Shown: positions 16,391-24,612 of the stretch, in pieces
How positions within the stretch are numbered: position 1 is the stretch's first letter
Layout of the letters: each line of letters opens with the position of its first letter
DNA from: a virus
Reading direction: 5' to 3' (one strand)
Virus record (IMG/VR): IMGVR_UViG_3300025128_006394
Location: 1-34,075 of that record
DNA length: 34,075 nucleotides
The notes under the pieces: generated by a model
Databases searched by the model: none
What the model was told of the DNA's origin: nothing
Seen by the model: only the letters and a program-made list of their open reading frames with translations
Position numbers and translations under genes: made by a program

Positions 16391-16784
16391 GTAATATGAT
16401 AGTGGGATTATTCTCTACTTCTAGTAACTTTTTAAGCATAGTTTTAGCTATCTTAATCTTCATCCTCATCTCTTCAGAAGACTCAGTATCATTTTTAAAA
16501 TGGTTGCATCCATTACAGGCCACTATTACATTACCCTCTATGTATCCTAATTTAGGTTTTACTTTGTCTAAAGTAGGGCTAGACCTAGTGAAAGGTCCTC
16601 TTATTGTTTTCATAGGTCTTTCACAATAAGGACACATAGGCTTATCCGTTTCTGGATAGATATCTTCTCTCAGATATTCTAGTGTTATGCTATGATCAAG
16701 GCCTTTCTCTTCGGCTCTTTCTTGAGACCTTCTTATCATGGCAGAAGTAAGAGCCTTCCAATAACTTTCTCTGCCGTGGACCAT
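16368..16784 (-). CDS. HNH-type endonuclease
   Basis: 138 aa. CPYCERPM is a zinc-knuckle pair; PTLDKVKPKLGYIEGNVIVACNGCNHFKND is the His/Asn-Asn type core of HNH endonucleases of the recombination-endonuclease VII kind, here with a second C-x-x-C in place of some histidines. In phages, free-standing HNH genes are often mobile. It sits directly after the terminator that closes the replication module and at the head of the glycan block, so it may have moved as or with an insertion. AGAGA lies about 6 nt before the ATG. Confidence 0.8.
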   Translation of the reverse strand: MVHGRESYWKALTSAMIRRSQERAEEKGLDHSITLEYLREDIYPETDKPMCPYCERPMKTIRGPFTRSSPTLDKVKPKLGYIEGNVIVACNGCNHFKNDTESSEEMRMKIKIAKTMLKKLLEVENNPTIILHERKKKA

Positions 16785-16806
16785 ATGATTATCTCTAATA
16801 ATAAAA

Positions 16807-16844
16807 ATGTCCCGCCAAGGACAAACAAAGCCTCAGCGGGACAT
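16807..16844 (-). terminator. Rho-independent terminator closing the replication module
   Basis: Nine-base arms 16807-16815 and 16836-16844 (ATGTCCCGC / GCGGGACAT) enclose a 20-nt loop with further partial pairing. On the minus strand the stem is followed by TTTTATTATT. It comes 19 nt after the lipoprotein stop and 22 nt before the HNH gene, so it separates the replication module from the glycan block. Confidence 0.88.
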
Positions 16845-16863
16845 CACCACCATAAATAGCAAA

Positions 16864-17433
16864 CTACGCTACCTTCTTAGATTTCTCTTCTTCCTTGTCA
16901 AAAGTCTCTCCTGAGCCAGTGGAAGAGTGTGCCATACCAAGAGCTTTGCCGATACTTTGTGACGCAGTCTTGATATTAATCCCTTCTCCTGTAGGAGCTA
17001 TAGCTTTCAAAGCATTCCCATAGTGTTTTCTCTTTCTCTTGAATAGCAACAAAAGAATAGCCTCAAACCCTGCAAGCTGAGGTATGAAGGTACTCCCTAC
17101 CTTCAGAGCGCCTTGAGCTAAGCTCAATATGGCATCACCTCCCCACATACCAGAGTTTGTAGATACTGGAACGAACGAGGTTGAATCAGCCCGAAGAGAT
17201 TCCCTAGGGGCCATTACGACTACCTTATCCTTCCAGGTAGTCCTATACTCCTCAGGTATCTTATCAGTGGGAAGAATTACAGCTTCTCCCTTCTTTCCGT
17301 CTTGTACTTGCTCAATTGTAGTAATAACCATGTTTTGATTATTAACCCAATCTAACACACTACAAGAGGCTAGAGGCAATACCACTAAAAACATTAGTGA
17401 TACGCTTAAAACAATACTTCTAAATTTAAACAT
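16864..17433 (-). CDS. Putative lipoprotein, 189 aa
   Basis: The N-terminus has a basic start, a long hydrophobic core and a LASC lipobox (cysteine 24), typical of signal-peptidase II substrates. A second hydrophobic segment near 117-130 (GFEAILLLLF) is followed by KRKRKHYG, a stop-transfer-like basic run. The last 50 residues are small, polar and Lys/Glu-rich. This could be a spanin-like or superinfection-related envelope protein, but neither is proven. It is the last gene of the replication operon, 4 nt after SSB, before a strong terminator. Confidence 0.7.
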   Translation of the reverse strand: MFKFRSIVLSVSLMFLVVLPLASCSVLDWVNNQNMVITTIEQVQDGKKGEAVILPTDKIPEEYRTTWKDKVVVMAPRESLRADSTSFVPVSTNSGMWGGDAILSLAQGALKVGSTFIPQLAGFEAILLLLFKRKRKHYGNALKAIAPTGEGINIKTASQSIGKALGMAHSSTGSGETFDKEEEKSKKVA

Positions 17434-17437
17434 AACG

Positions 17438-18226
17438 TTACTTTTCTAATTTTTCCATGAACTCGTCATCTGACGCGCTTCCATCGGAAATTTCTTTTTG
17501 AGGAACTTCAGAAGGAACAAATAGTTCCGCAAGTTCCTTTGCATCCTCATAGCTTTCAACCTTAGCAAGAGCATAAATATCGTGAAGGCTATCCATAGAT
17601 TCACTGATACCCTTAGCGGAATTCATTGCTTTACTTGGCTTAGGTCTAGGAGCAGACTGATCATACGCGGGCCAGTCTTGACCTGGGATTTGCTTCTTAA
17701 CTACCTTGAAATCATGTCCCGATTCAAGGGCTGTGATATCTCCGTAATCTTCGTCCAGCATGGTATCAATGATCTTAGTAAATACCTTAATACCTACAGA
17801 CAAAATCTTAACCTTATTGTCAGCGCCCCTGTCTACTACATTCATGTAATAGCGTTTTCCAGGCTTGATAGCCCTAGCCGCCTTAGAGAACTCACTCTGG
17901 TCCCCCTTAGGTAAGTCTAGTTTATTGTGAGACTCCCAAAGTGAATAGTATGCATCACATAATGGGCAGGACTCACCATGAATTTTTCTGCAATGGAAGT
18001 TTCTTGGTTTTCCATCTGCTGTTAGCTCCTTAGGGATTCTGTGAATTGCAGTTTCAGCGTAAAACTGCTTCCCATCATCCTCAGATGCCTCTGAGGGAGG
18101 CAAGATTCTCACCACATTCTCCCCCTCATTTAGTTGTACATATTTCTCTGTCCAATCCTCGGAAGCTCCTCCTGGATTGGTTAATTCTGCGTGTTTAGCT
18201 CTTAGTGCTGCTAGGTCAATAGTCAT
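17438..18226 (-). CDS. gp32-like single-stranded DNA-binding protein
   Basis: Coats single-stranded DNA during replication and recombination. 262 aa. An ENVVRILPP strand precedes a zinc site H62, C79, C87, C90, with spacing close to T4 gp32 (H64, C77, C87, C90). RYYMNVVDRGADNKVKILSVG is the OB-fold core, and the acidic tail (SDDEFMEKLEK) is the usual partner-binding end. AAAGGA with a normal gap lies before the ATG, and a CTATAATC box is 28 nt further upstream. Its neighbours, helicase and a possible mediator, fit a T4-like replication set. Confidence 0.92.
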   Translation of the reverse strand: MTIDLAALRAKHAELTNPGGASEDWTEKYVQLNEGENVVRILPPSEASEDDGKQFYAETAIHRIPKELTADGKPRNFHCRKIHGESCPLCDAYYSLWESHNKLDLPKGDQSEFSKAARAIKPGKRYYMNVVDRGADNKVKILSVGIKVFTKIIDTMLDEDYGDITALESGHDFKVVKKQIPGQDWPAYDQSAPRPKPSKAMNSAKGISESMDSLHDIYALAKVESYEDAKELAELFVPSEVPQKEISDGSASDDEFMEKLEK

Positions 18227-18254
18227 GTTTCTTTTTCCTTTTGTTGTTACTAGT

Positions 18255-18262
18255 GATTATAG
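18255..18262 (-). promoter_or_regulatory. CTATAATC box upstream of the SSB gene
   Basis: TATAAT on the minus strand in the 38-nt gap after the preceding stop. The six bases 17 nt upstream (CCAAAC) are not a sigma70 -35 element. Unlike the other boxes, this one leaves room for a normal leader with a ribosome binding site, so SSB may have a separate promoter of standard leader type. It differs from the main box in its last base. Confidence 0.4.
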
Positions 18263-18264
18263 TG

Positions 18265-18720
18265 TTAGCCGTTTATAAGTTTGGCTTCTTCTCTGTTATT
18301 AGCTGATAATTGTATCAGCATTCCATTTCTCTGGCTCATAGCGTCCAATAAACCCTTTACTAGGTCTACTTTATAGGAAGCATCAACCAAATTCTTTTTT
18401 AGTTGTGAGTATGTAGCCGTTGACTCAGCATGAGCTTGAATATCGTTTGCAGTCAATTTCTTGATAGCTCCTTTGTTGGCTTCTCTGAACTCCTTCTTTT
18501 CCTTGGAGACATAAACAGTTAGTTCATCCTCTAAGGTTGTTTTATATTTCTTAGCTTCTGCATAAACTCCAGTCCAATACCCATATCGTTTGGATTGGTC
18601 AGCTAACTCAGAGACTAGATCCAACTTATTAATAATAAGAAGCTCGTCGCACAAAGAGACGTATTTATCGAAGTCCAGTGTCTGGAGTATCCCAAGTAGT
18701 ATCGATTGCTTCTGATTCAT
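18265..18720 (-). CDS. Coiled-coil protein, possible UvsY-like mediator
   Basis: 151 aa, almost wholly helical and charged. Two long helices are suggested around 40-85 and 100-145, with an LTANDIQAHAEST segment between and an NNREE-rich tail. The order (helix, short turn, helix, basic/acidic end) and position between helicase and SSB suit a recombination mediator of the T4 UvsY kind, but I have no diagnostic motif. I start at the second Met (18720), because AGAGG lies 6 nt before it. The gene overlaps the preceding HExxH gene by 56 nt in another frame. Confidence 0.5.
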   Translation of the reverse strand: MNQKQSILLGILQTLDFDKYVSLCDELLIINKLDLVSELADQSKRYGYWTGVYAEAKKYKTTLEDELTVYVSKEKKEFREANKGAIKKLTANDIQAHAESTATYSQLKKNLVDASYKVDLVKGLLDAMSQRNGMLIQLSANNREEAKLING

Positions 18721-19150
18721 TGTCATCCTCTATTTCTCTATCGTCTAAACAGCTTTGTATTATATCAAAAAGATCGGGGTTTAACTTTACTAATTGCATG
18801 TAGCCCCTACTAATAATAGTAGTAGCTTGCTCATTCTTTATGGTAGAAATAATATCTTCTTCGTCTCCCCCCATACCCACGGACTCAAGAACTATGTGAA
18901 AAAGTTCGTGGACTACAACCTCCACAGCCAACTCTTTTTTCATGCTTGGATCGAAACTTATGGTACATTCATCAAAATCTGTTAGACCGTGACACAATAC
19001 CCCAGAGTGTATAATCCTTTCCTGTATCTTTATACAGAATTTTCTCCACCCAGAATCTACTTCTAAAATACCAGCGTCCAGTATCCTATACAGTATATGG
19101 TCCTTTCCTACTTCACCTAAGTTGTTCTTCAATCTCTCTTTCAAGATCAT
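18665..19150 (-). CDS. HExxH metallopeptidase-like protein
   Basis: 161 aa with VEVVVHELFHIVLE (H81, E82, H85), the zincin motif, in a helix following a beta-rich N-terminal part with TISFDPSM; a possible third ligand lies near NEQATTI (E107). This resembles the short SprT/ImmA-type metallopeptidase-like domains carried by phages; the target is unknown. The start is uncertain: ATG 19150 has GGAGG directly against it, whereas TTG at 19144 has the normal 6-nt spacing. The start lies 38 nt inside the helicase gene, and the end overlaps the next gene by 56 nt. Confidence 0.65.
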   Translation of the reverse strand: MILKERLKNNLGEVGKDHILYRILDAGILEVDSGWRKFCIKIQERIIHSGVLCHGLTDFDECTISFDPSMKKELAVEVVVHELFHIVLESVGMGGDEEDIISTIKNEQATTIISRGYMQLVKLNPDLFDIIQSCLDDREIEDDNESEAIDTTWDTPDTGLR

Positions 19151-20441
19151 CCTCCGCAGAACTTTCTTCTATACGAAGGGTGGAGTAATCTACGCTTGCA
19201 CGTATGGTATACTTCTGTTTAGAGTCCCTAGACTTTATAACAAATACTCTCATCTTACCTGTGTCGTATTCTTCCTGAGTTTGGTTTAGAGAAATAGCCC
19301 AATCACAGACGCGAATTTTACCGTAAGAATCACCAAGCTCTGTATCATCAATGATTGCTACCTTCTTCCCATTCCTATTCGTTTGGGTAGCCGTCCACAT
19401 CATAGCATTATTTTCAACTCCTAAACCTCTAATCTCTTCTGCTATTCTTTGTTGTGCTATGTATTCAGAATCAATCTTAGAACAGGGTCTTAGGAGTTCC
19501 AAGTAATCTATCACAATTAATTCAGGAACAAAATTATGATAATTTTTTAATTGGACAAGAAATGATCTTACTGAGTTCACTGTAGCTAAACCAGTAGGAA
19601 ACTCTTTTATAAACAAGCGTGATCCCTCAAACTTATCCTGGAACATCTTCAGTCTCTTACTAAGCTCCAACTGTCTGGTGGGGTCGCTAAGGGATTTATT
19701 GTCTAGTAAAGAAGCTACAGAGTCAATCCTTCTAGCTATCTTGTCTTCTGACATTTCTAATGTCACGTATAAAACCTTTTTACCTTGCATCAAACCTCTT
19801 ACAGCCTGATTAACTAAGTATAAAGATTTCCCTACACCAGGAGGAGCTACTACCATAGCCAACTCCTTAGCATTCAAACCACCCTCTAGATTATCGTTGT
19901 GACTGTCAAATATGGTTGCATACTTGATATCATCCTTATCTTCGTTTTGCCTTCTCCACCTTTCCGATACGCTATCAAAATAATCCTGACCTAGATCAAC
20001 ATTCCTGGAGACAGTTAGAGCCTTTCTGATAACTTCTTCGCAAGCTTCTATGTTATCCTCGTTAGTTAGCTTAACACAGTCCTTAATTGCTTGCTTTATA
20101 GATTCTTTTTTAGCAAAGTCCTCTACAAGATCAAGATAGAATTCAGGGTTATCATATACCTTAGAATCCAAACGACCTATATGAACAAGCTCGTCTTCAA
20201 ATTCTGATATATCATCCCTTTCACTTTTAACCTTGTCACATAAAGTTAAAAGTACATCGTCACTAGGAAGCTTTCTATAACTACTGAAATAGCTAGATAC
20301 GCAAGAAAAGATAATTTGATGAGTGGGAAAATCAAAATACTCATCTTTAACTAGAGGAGCTATCTGGCAATGGAAGTCCTCGTCAGATTTAAAGAGGTAT
20401 AAAACTCCCCGCTGTATGTTATCACTAAAATTATATCCCAT
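19113..20441 (-). CDS. DnaB/gp41-like replicative helicase
   Basis: 442-aa hexameric helicase of the DnaB superfamily, unwinding the fork for the polymerase. The N-terminal 150 residues form the primase-binding-like helical region; GGLNAKELAMVVAPPGVGKS holds Walker A (199-206), ELIVIDYLELL is Walker B, and WTATQTNRNG is the DnaB sensor-like segment with a following DSYGKIRVCDWAISL motif. No primase is encoded in this window. TAATG overlap joins it to the zinc-ribbon gene upstream. Confidence 0.93.
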   Translation of the reverse strand: MGYNFSDNIQRGVLYLFKSDEDFHCQIAPLVKDEYFDFPTHQIIFSCVSSYFSSYRKLPSDDVLLTLCDKVKSERDDISEFEDELVHIGRLDSKVYDNPEFYLDLVEDFAKKESIKQAIKDCVKLTNEDNIEACEEVIRKALTVSRNVDLGQDYFDSVSERWRRQNEDKDDIKYATIFDSHNDNLEGGLNAKELAMVVAPPGVGKSLYLVNQAVRGLMQGKKVLYVTLEMSEDKIARRIDSVASLLDNKSLSDPTRQLELSKRLKMFQDKFEGSRLFIKEFPTGLATVNSVRSFLVQLKNYHNFVPELIVIDYLELLRPCSKIDSEYIAQQRIAEEIRGLGVENNAMMWTATQTNRNGKKVAIIDDTELGDSYGKIRVCDWAISLNQTQEEYDTGKMRVFVIKSRDSKQKYTIRASVDYSTLRIEESSAEDDLEREIEEQLR

Positions 20442-20887
20442 TAGTATTTATCTTTCCATCCTGGTTTTAAACCCAACTTTCCGTATGCGTCCTCAGTTAT
20501 TTTTTTAGATATCTCTTTTTTCTCCGCAGCCCTCGTATCAGAGACTCTCTTAGCTTCCCCAGTCTCAACCATTTTATCTAGGTTAGGCTCCCACCTAGAA
20601 TAGTTTTGGCCCCCAGTTTTAATCCTCTCTTTTGAGTATTTTATGGAATCACCCAGGAACTCATTTGCCTCATCCTTTGACATGCCTTTTTTGGCATACT
20701 TTTCATCTCTTATTGAATTTGTATCCCAACCAAAACCCTTGAAAATAACGCCAGATCCTCCTGTAATAAGCTTATCACGAAGCTTATTACAGGATGGGCA
20801 TCTTTTTCTCTTAGGGCATTTCTTTATGGATGCATAAATTTCCCAAGAAATCTCACAATCTTCACACTCATAAACATATTGAGGCAT
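20441..20887 (-). CDS. FmdB-like zinc-ribbon protein, 148 aa
   Basis: MPQYVYECEDCEISWE with C8/C11 and CPSC at 30-33 form a zinc ribbon of the FmdB/CxxC regulatory type; LITGGSGVIFKGFGW follows as in FmdB family proteins. The C-terminal 80 residues are charged and helical with no motif. In phages, such proteins are often beside replication genes, with unknown role. TAATG overlaps on both sides couple it to the GroES-like and helicase genes. Confidence 0.75.
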   Translation of the reverse strand: MPQYVYECEDCEISWEIYASIKKCPKRKRCPSCNKLRDKLITGGSGVIFKGFGWDTNSIRDEKYAKKGMSKDEANEFLGDSIKYSKERIKTGGQNYSRWEPNLDKMVETGEAKRVSDTRAAEKKEISKKITEDAYGKLGLKPGWKDKY

Positions 20888-21186
20888 TAGTCTAGAATTT
20901 TAACCATAATCTCTTTTTGGGTAAGAACAACAACTTCGTTACCACGTATATCTACTGGTCTGCCAGCCATTGGGGGAAGTAAAACTACGTCCCCAACCGA
21001 CACTAGGTTAACTTCTGATCCTACAGAATGAACTGTAGCCTCATGAACATCTTGAGAAACTCCCTCAAGAACTATACCCCCAGCAGAAATAGATTCCGCC
21101 TCTGCCTTCTTAACAACAACATACTCTCCGAGAGCCTCTATATCAAATTTTTCCACTTTTTTACTTTTAACCACAGTCTCCTCCAT
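20887..21186 (-). CDS. GroES-like co-chaperonin
   Basis: 99 aa. After a charged extension, EYVVVKKAEAESISAGGIVLEG includes the GroES mobile loop with the GroEL-binding IVL, followed by HEATVHSVG and GDVVLLPPM, the beta-barrel of Cpn10, and a final QKEIMVKILD strand. No chaperonin large subunit is in the window, so it would have to work with host GroEL, as T4 gp31 does for capsid folding. It overlaps nrdJ by 20 nt and the zinc-ribbon gene by TAATG. Confidence 0.85.
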   Translation of the reverse strand: MEETVVKSKKVEKFDIEALGEYVVVKKAEAESISAGGIVLEGVSQDVHEATVHSVGSEVNLVSVGDVVLLPPMAGRPVDIRGNEVVVLTQKEIMVKILD

Positions 21187-23059
21187 AAATGCTACAAGAA
21201 TCCGCTGATCCTACTGATACATTATAGTCAGATCCTATATAAGTTTCAATGTTATCTGAGGTAAGTGGGATGGCCTCCAGTGGTTCCTGACCCTTGCTAC
21301 CTGCTCTATAAATGGTCATACCTTTTAGTTCACTAGCATACTTTAAAGCCATATCACTTAAATCCTCTGCTTTGGAATCATTAGGTAAATTAATAGTTTT
21401 ACTTATGCAGGAGTCAATATACTTCTGAATTGTGGCCTGAACAGCCATATGCTCTTCTGGAGCAACGTCGTAAGCCCCCAGAAAGTGTTCTAAGGGCTTT
21501 CCAGCCCTAACATGGTCTTCGAATAGGGGGTCTAAAACGACAGTTTCCTTCCAGGTATTACCCTGTCTGTAGCGTCTCTTATACATGGCCGAGAAAATTG
21601 GTTCCAATCCAGATGATACCCCATGAACCATAGATGTTGTACCAGTAGGAGCAATAGTTAGCATTACTGCATTTCTTATACCATGCTCCTTTATAAGCAT
21701 TCTAATCTTTGCTGGGAGGGTCTTGGCGAACTCCTCGTTAAGATAGTCCTTATAATTAAACTGGGCGAAAGATCCTTTATCTCTAGCGATGTAGGCTGAG
21801 GCTTTATATGCCTCATTTCGGATAGTGGCGAACAGCCTTTCCAAAAACTCAAGACAATCCTCATCTCCATACTTATACCCTAGTTTAATAAGCATATAAT
21901 GGAGCCCTAACACACCAAACCCAATTCTTCTAGATCTATGAGCTACTTCCTTACATTTATCGGTGGGAAAATGATTAACAGTTAAAACATTATCCAGGAA
22001 CCTTATTCCAGTCTTAACAGTTCTCGCCAATCGCTTCCAATCTACTTGCCCGTCAACAACCATATTAGCTAAATTAACATGACCTAAACAACAATTACCA
22101 TAAGAAGGGAGAGATATTTCCCCACAGGGATTTGTGGACTGCATATCTTCAAAGTAAGATACATTAGTGAACTTATTAGCCAAAGAAACATTATAAATTC
22201 CAGGGTCTCCCGACTCTACGGCATTAACCCAAATCTTATTCCAAACATCCTTAGCTTTTAAGGAAACTTTCTTAACGTTCTTAAACTCGTCCTGATAATG
22301 ATCTAGGTAATGCTCTTTAGCTCTTCCTACAACGTCCTCTTCATCTAGGCCAACGACGTTTATTTTAGAGGTCTTCTCTGGTCCTACTCTGTCCAGTTCG
22401 TAGACATAATACTTTCTATTATTAAATGTGAAGTGCCACTCCTCATCATTCTCGCAAGCTTCAATGAACCTGTCCGTTATGGCTACAGAAACATTAAAAT
22501 TGTTAAGCTCCTTTTTGTCTAACTTTAGATACAAAAACTCCAGTATATCTGGGTGAGTTACATCCAGGATGGACATAAGTGCGACTCTTCTAGGACCTCC
22601 AGCTTTGACCCTCTCACCTATTCCATCTATCATCTGCATATTAGATATGGATCCAGGTGCCAAATACTTTAGATTTCCAAGGCCATCCCCCTTAGGCCTA
22701 ATCTTGCTGAAGTTGAACCCTAGTCCACCTCCCCCGCAAGAAATCTTATACATATCTTTTATGGTTTGGCCTATGCTCTCTACATTGTCCTCAGGAATAA
22801 TGACATAACAATTTAAAAGATTTTGCCTTCCAGAATTTCTACCAGACCCAAAAAGAATCCTACCCCCAGGTACAAAATCTCCAGAGGACATAGCCTCAAA
22901 AAATTTCTTCTCAGTAGATTCAACATTATCAGGTGACTCTGCCGATGCTATGTGCTTAGCTACTGTCTTAACCCTATCAGCATAAGTCTTATCTCCTGGG
23001 TAAGCGTATTTGTTTTGGAAAATTTCCTGGCCTAAGGCATTCAGTTCTTTTATTGTCAT
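21167..23059 (-). CDS. nrdJ: Class II (B12-dependent) ribonucleotide reductase
   Basis: Reduces ribonucleotides to deoxyribonucleotides using adenosylcobalamin, so no NrdB is needed and none is present. Visible: LLNCYVIIPED (C84), SCGGGGLGFNFSKIRP, the active-site N310-P-C312-G-E314, APTGTTSMVHGVSSGLEP, and C-terminal redox cysteines C622 and C629. There is no N-terminal ATP cone, and at 630 aa it is in the compact class II range. It provides dNTPs for the adjacent polymerase and ThyX. Its activity depends on host cobalamin. TAATG overlap with gp46. Confidence 0.93.
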   Translation of the reverse strand: MTIKELNALGQEIFQNKYAYPGDKTYADRVKTVAKHIASAESPDNVESTEKKFFEAMSSGDFVPGGRILFGSGRNSGRQNLLNCYVIIPEDNVESIGQTIKDMYKISCGGGGLGFNFSKIRPKGDGLGNLKYLAPGSISNMQMIDGIGERVKAGGPRRVALMSILDVTHPDILEFLYLKLDKKELNNFNVSVAITDRFIEACENDEEWHFTFNNRKYYVYELDRVGPEKTSKINVVGLDEEDVVGRAKEHYLDHYQDEFKNVKKVSLKAKDVWNKIWVNAVESGDPGIYNVSLANKFTNVSYFEDMQSTNPCGEISLPSYGNCCLGHVNLANMVVDGQVDWKRLARTVKTGIRFLDNVLTVNHFPTDKCKEVAHRSRRIGFGVLGLHYMLIKLGYKYGDEDCLEFLERLFATIRNEAYKASAYIARDKGSFAQFNYKDYLNEEFAKTLPAKIRMLIKEHGIRNAVMLTIAPTGTTSMVHGVSSGLEPIFSAMYKRRYRQGNTWKETVVLDPLFEDHVRAGKPLEHFLGAYDVAPEEHMAVQATIQKYIDSCISKTINLPNDSKAEDLSDMALKYASELKGMTIYRAGSKGQEPLEAIPLTSDNIETYIGSDYNVSVGSADSCSIYGGDCG

Positions 23060-24612
23060 TAGTTTATAGTAGTTATACCCTGTTCTTTAGTTACGAGCAT
23101 TCTAGGGTATTGGTCAAGTAAGTTTTTCATATGCTCATTGTGCGTAATTAAGAATACTTTCTTGTTATTCTTCTGAATTTGACGCAAAAGTATGTATAGT
23201 CCATACATCCCATCAGCATCTAGGTTTTCACCTATTTCATCAAAAAATAATAAGTCGGTCTTATTAGACTCGGTTAGAGATAATAGGTCTTGTAAGGCAA
23301 GCATTACAGAAAGATTAATCTTTCTTTTCTCCCCACCAGACAAAGCCTCATGGTATATTACCCTCTTTTCTGTGTATATTTTTTCGTCCAACTGATCATC
23401 AAATTCTATGTAATACTTACCACCAGAAATAAGGTACAAATAGGTGTTACACTTGTCGTTAAAAGTAGAAAGAACATTTCTTATAATATACTTTATTATT
23501 CCTTGCTCGGAAAAAGCTTTCTCCCAAAATCTCATTACCTCGTAAGAAGATATAGCAGAAATATTCTCACGTTTCAATTCATCCCCCCTAACTTCTAAAG
23601 AATCCAACTGATTCTCGTAGGTTTTTCTTAGCTTACTCTCCTGTATACTCTTTTCTATAGATGCATACTGTTTGGAGGATATAGGGGGTTTAGCATCATC
23701 TGCTTTAGTAACCAAATATTCCAACTCAGACTCCTTTGAAGAAGCCTCTACAATAAGGGAATTTAATTTGTTATTATAGCTCTCAATATCTTTATCAGTT
23801 ACCTCCTTAACATACTTCTGATTACAACTACGGCAAACGTCTTCCTTACAATATTCACCAGTAGATATCGCGTCTCTAGCAGTGTCTATGGAACAATTAA
23901 TTTCAAATAACTTTGAACTTACAATAGCTACTTCTGATCTGTATTCTGAGTATTTATCTTCCGCTTTAAGGATGCTATCTAGGGTGCAGTCTGGGGCCTC
24001 AACTTCCTCTATCTTAGAGAGCCTATTCTCAAGGTCCTTAACCTGCTTTTCATTCTCAAGCAATGCAGACTCAGAAATCTTCTTTTGATTGTTGTATAAA
24101 GACTTATAATCCTTAATCTTGTCTCTAGTATCAAATATCTCGTCTACACTAAGAAAATTCCTTATGATGCTACGCTTATCATCTTTGGTTGCAGACAAAA
24201 AATCCTCAGTTGAATGCTGACCAAATACCATGGAGGCATTTATGACCTTATAATTAGTCCCAAGAACTTTCTCTATTTGGAACTGGGTCGCTCTCGCATC
24301 TTCCTGAGTTAGGTTCTCTTCACCAACTAAAAACTCTAGCCCTGTTGGCTTTCTTGTTCTCTTGATATACTTGTCTTCATCTACCCAAACCTCTACAATG
24401 CAATTTTTCTGTGATTGGTTATTGACCATAGACTTTTCAGTGCTTTTTCTTATGGTCCTCCCAGTTATTCCCCAAATTACTGCTTCAAATATAGTAGATT
24501 TCCCAGAACCATTCTCACCATCAATTACAACTATACCCTCATAATCTTCAAAATTTACAGTAACGTCCTTAGCAGAATAAAAGTTTCTATACCTCACCTT
24601 TCTTATATTCAT
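23059..24612 (-). CDS. SbcC/gp46-like recombination ATPase
   Basis: 517 aa with Rad50/SbcC layout: N-terminal Walker A GENGSGKST (32-40), long coiled-coil arms, a zinc-hook CRSC at 260-263, the ABC signature LSGGEKRKINL and Walker B LLFFDEIGENLD. It forms a complex with the gp47-like nuclease directly upstream, resecting DNA ends for RecA-type recombination and processing host DNA. The length is close to T4 gp46 (560 aa). ATGA and TAATG overlaps link it to gp47 and nrdJ. Confidence 0.95.
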   Translation of the reverse strand: MNIRKVRYRNFYSAKDVTVNFEDYEGIVVIDGENGSGKSTIFEAVIWGITGRTIRKSTEKSMVNNQSQKNCIVEVWVDEDKYIKRTRKPTGLEFLVGEENLTQEDARATQFQIEKVLGTNYKVINASMVFGQHSTEDFLSATKDDKRSIIRNFLSVDEIFDTRDKIKDYKSLYNNQKKISESALLENEKQVKDLENRLSKIEEVEAPDCTLDSILKAEDKYSEYRSEVAIVSSKLFEINCSIDTARDAISTGEYCKEDVCRSCNQKYVKEVTDKDIESYNNKLNSLIVEASSKESELEYLVTKADDAKPPISSKQYASIEKSIQESKLRKTYENQLDSLEVRGDELKRENISAISSYEVMRFWEKAFSEQGIIKYIIRNVLSTFNDKCNTYLYLISGGKYYIEFDDQLDEKIYTEKRVIYHEALSGGEKRKINLSVMLALQDLLSLTESNKTDLLFFDEIGENLDADGMYGLYILLRQIQKNNKKVFLITHNEHMKNLLDQYPRMLVTKEQGITTIN

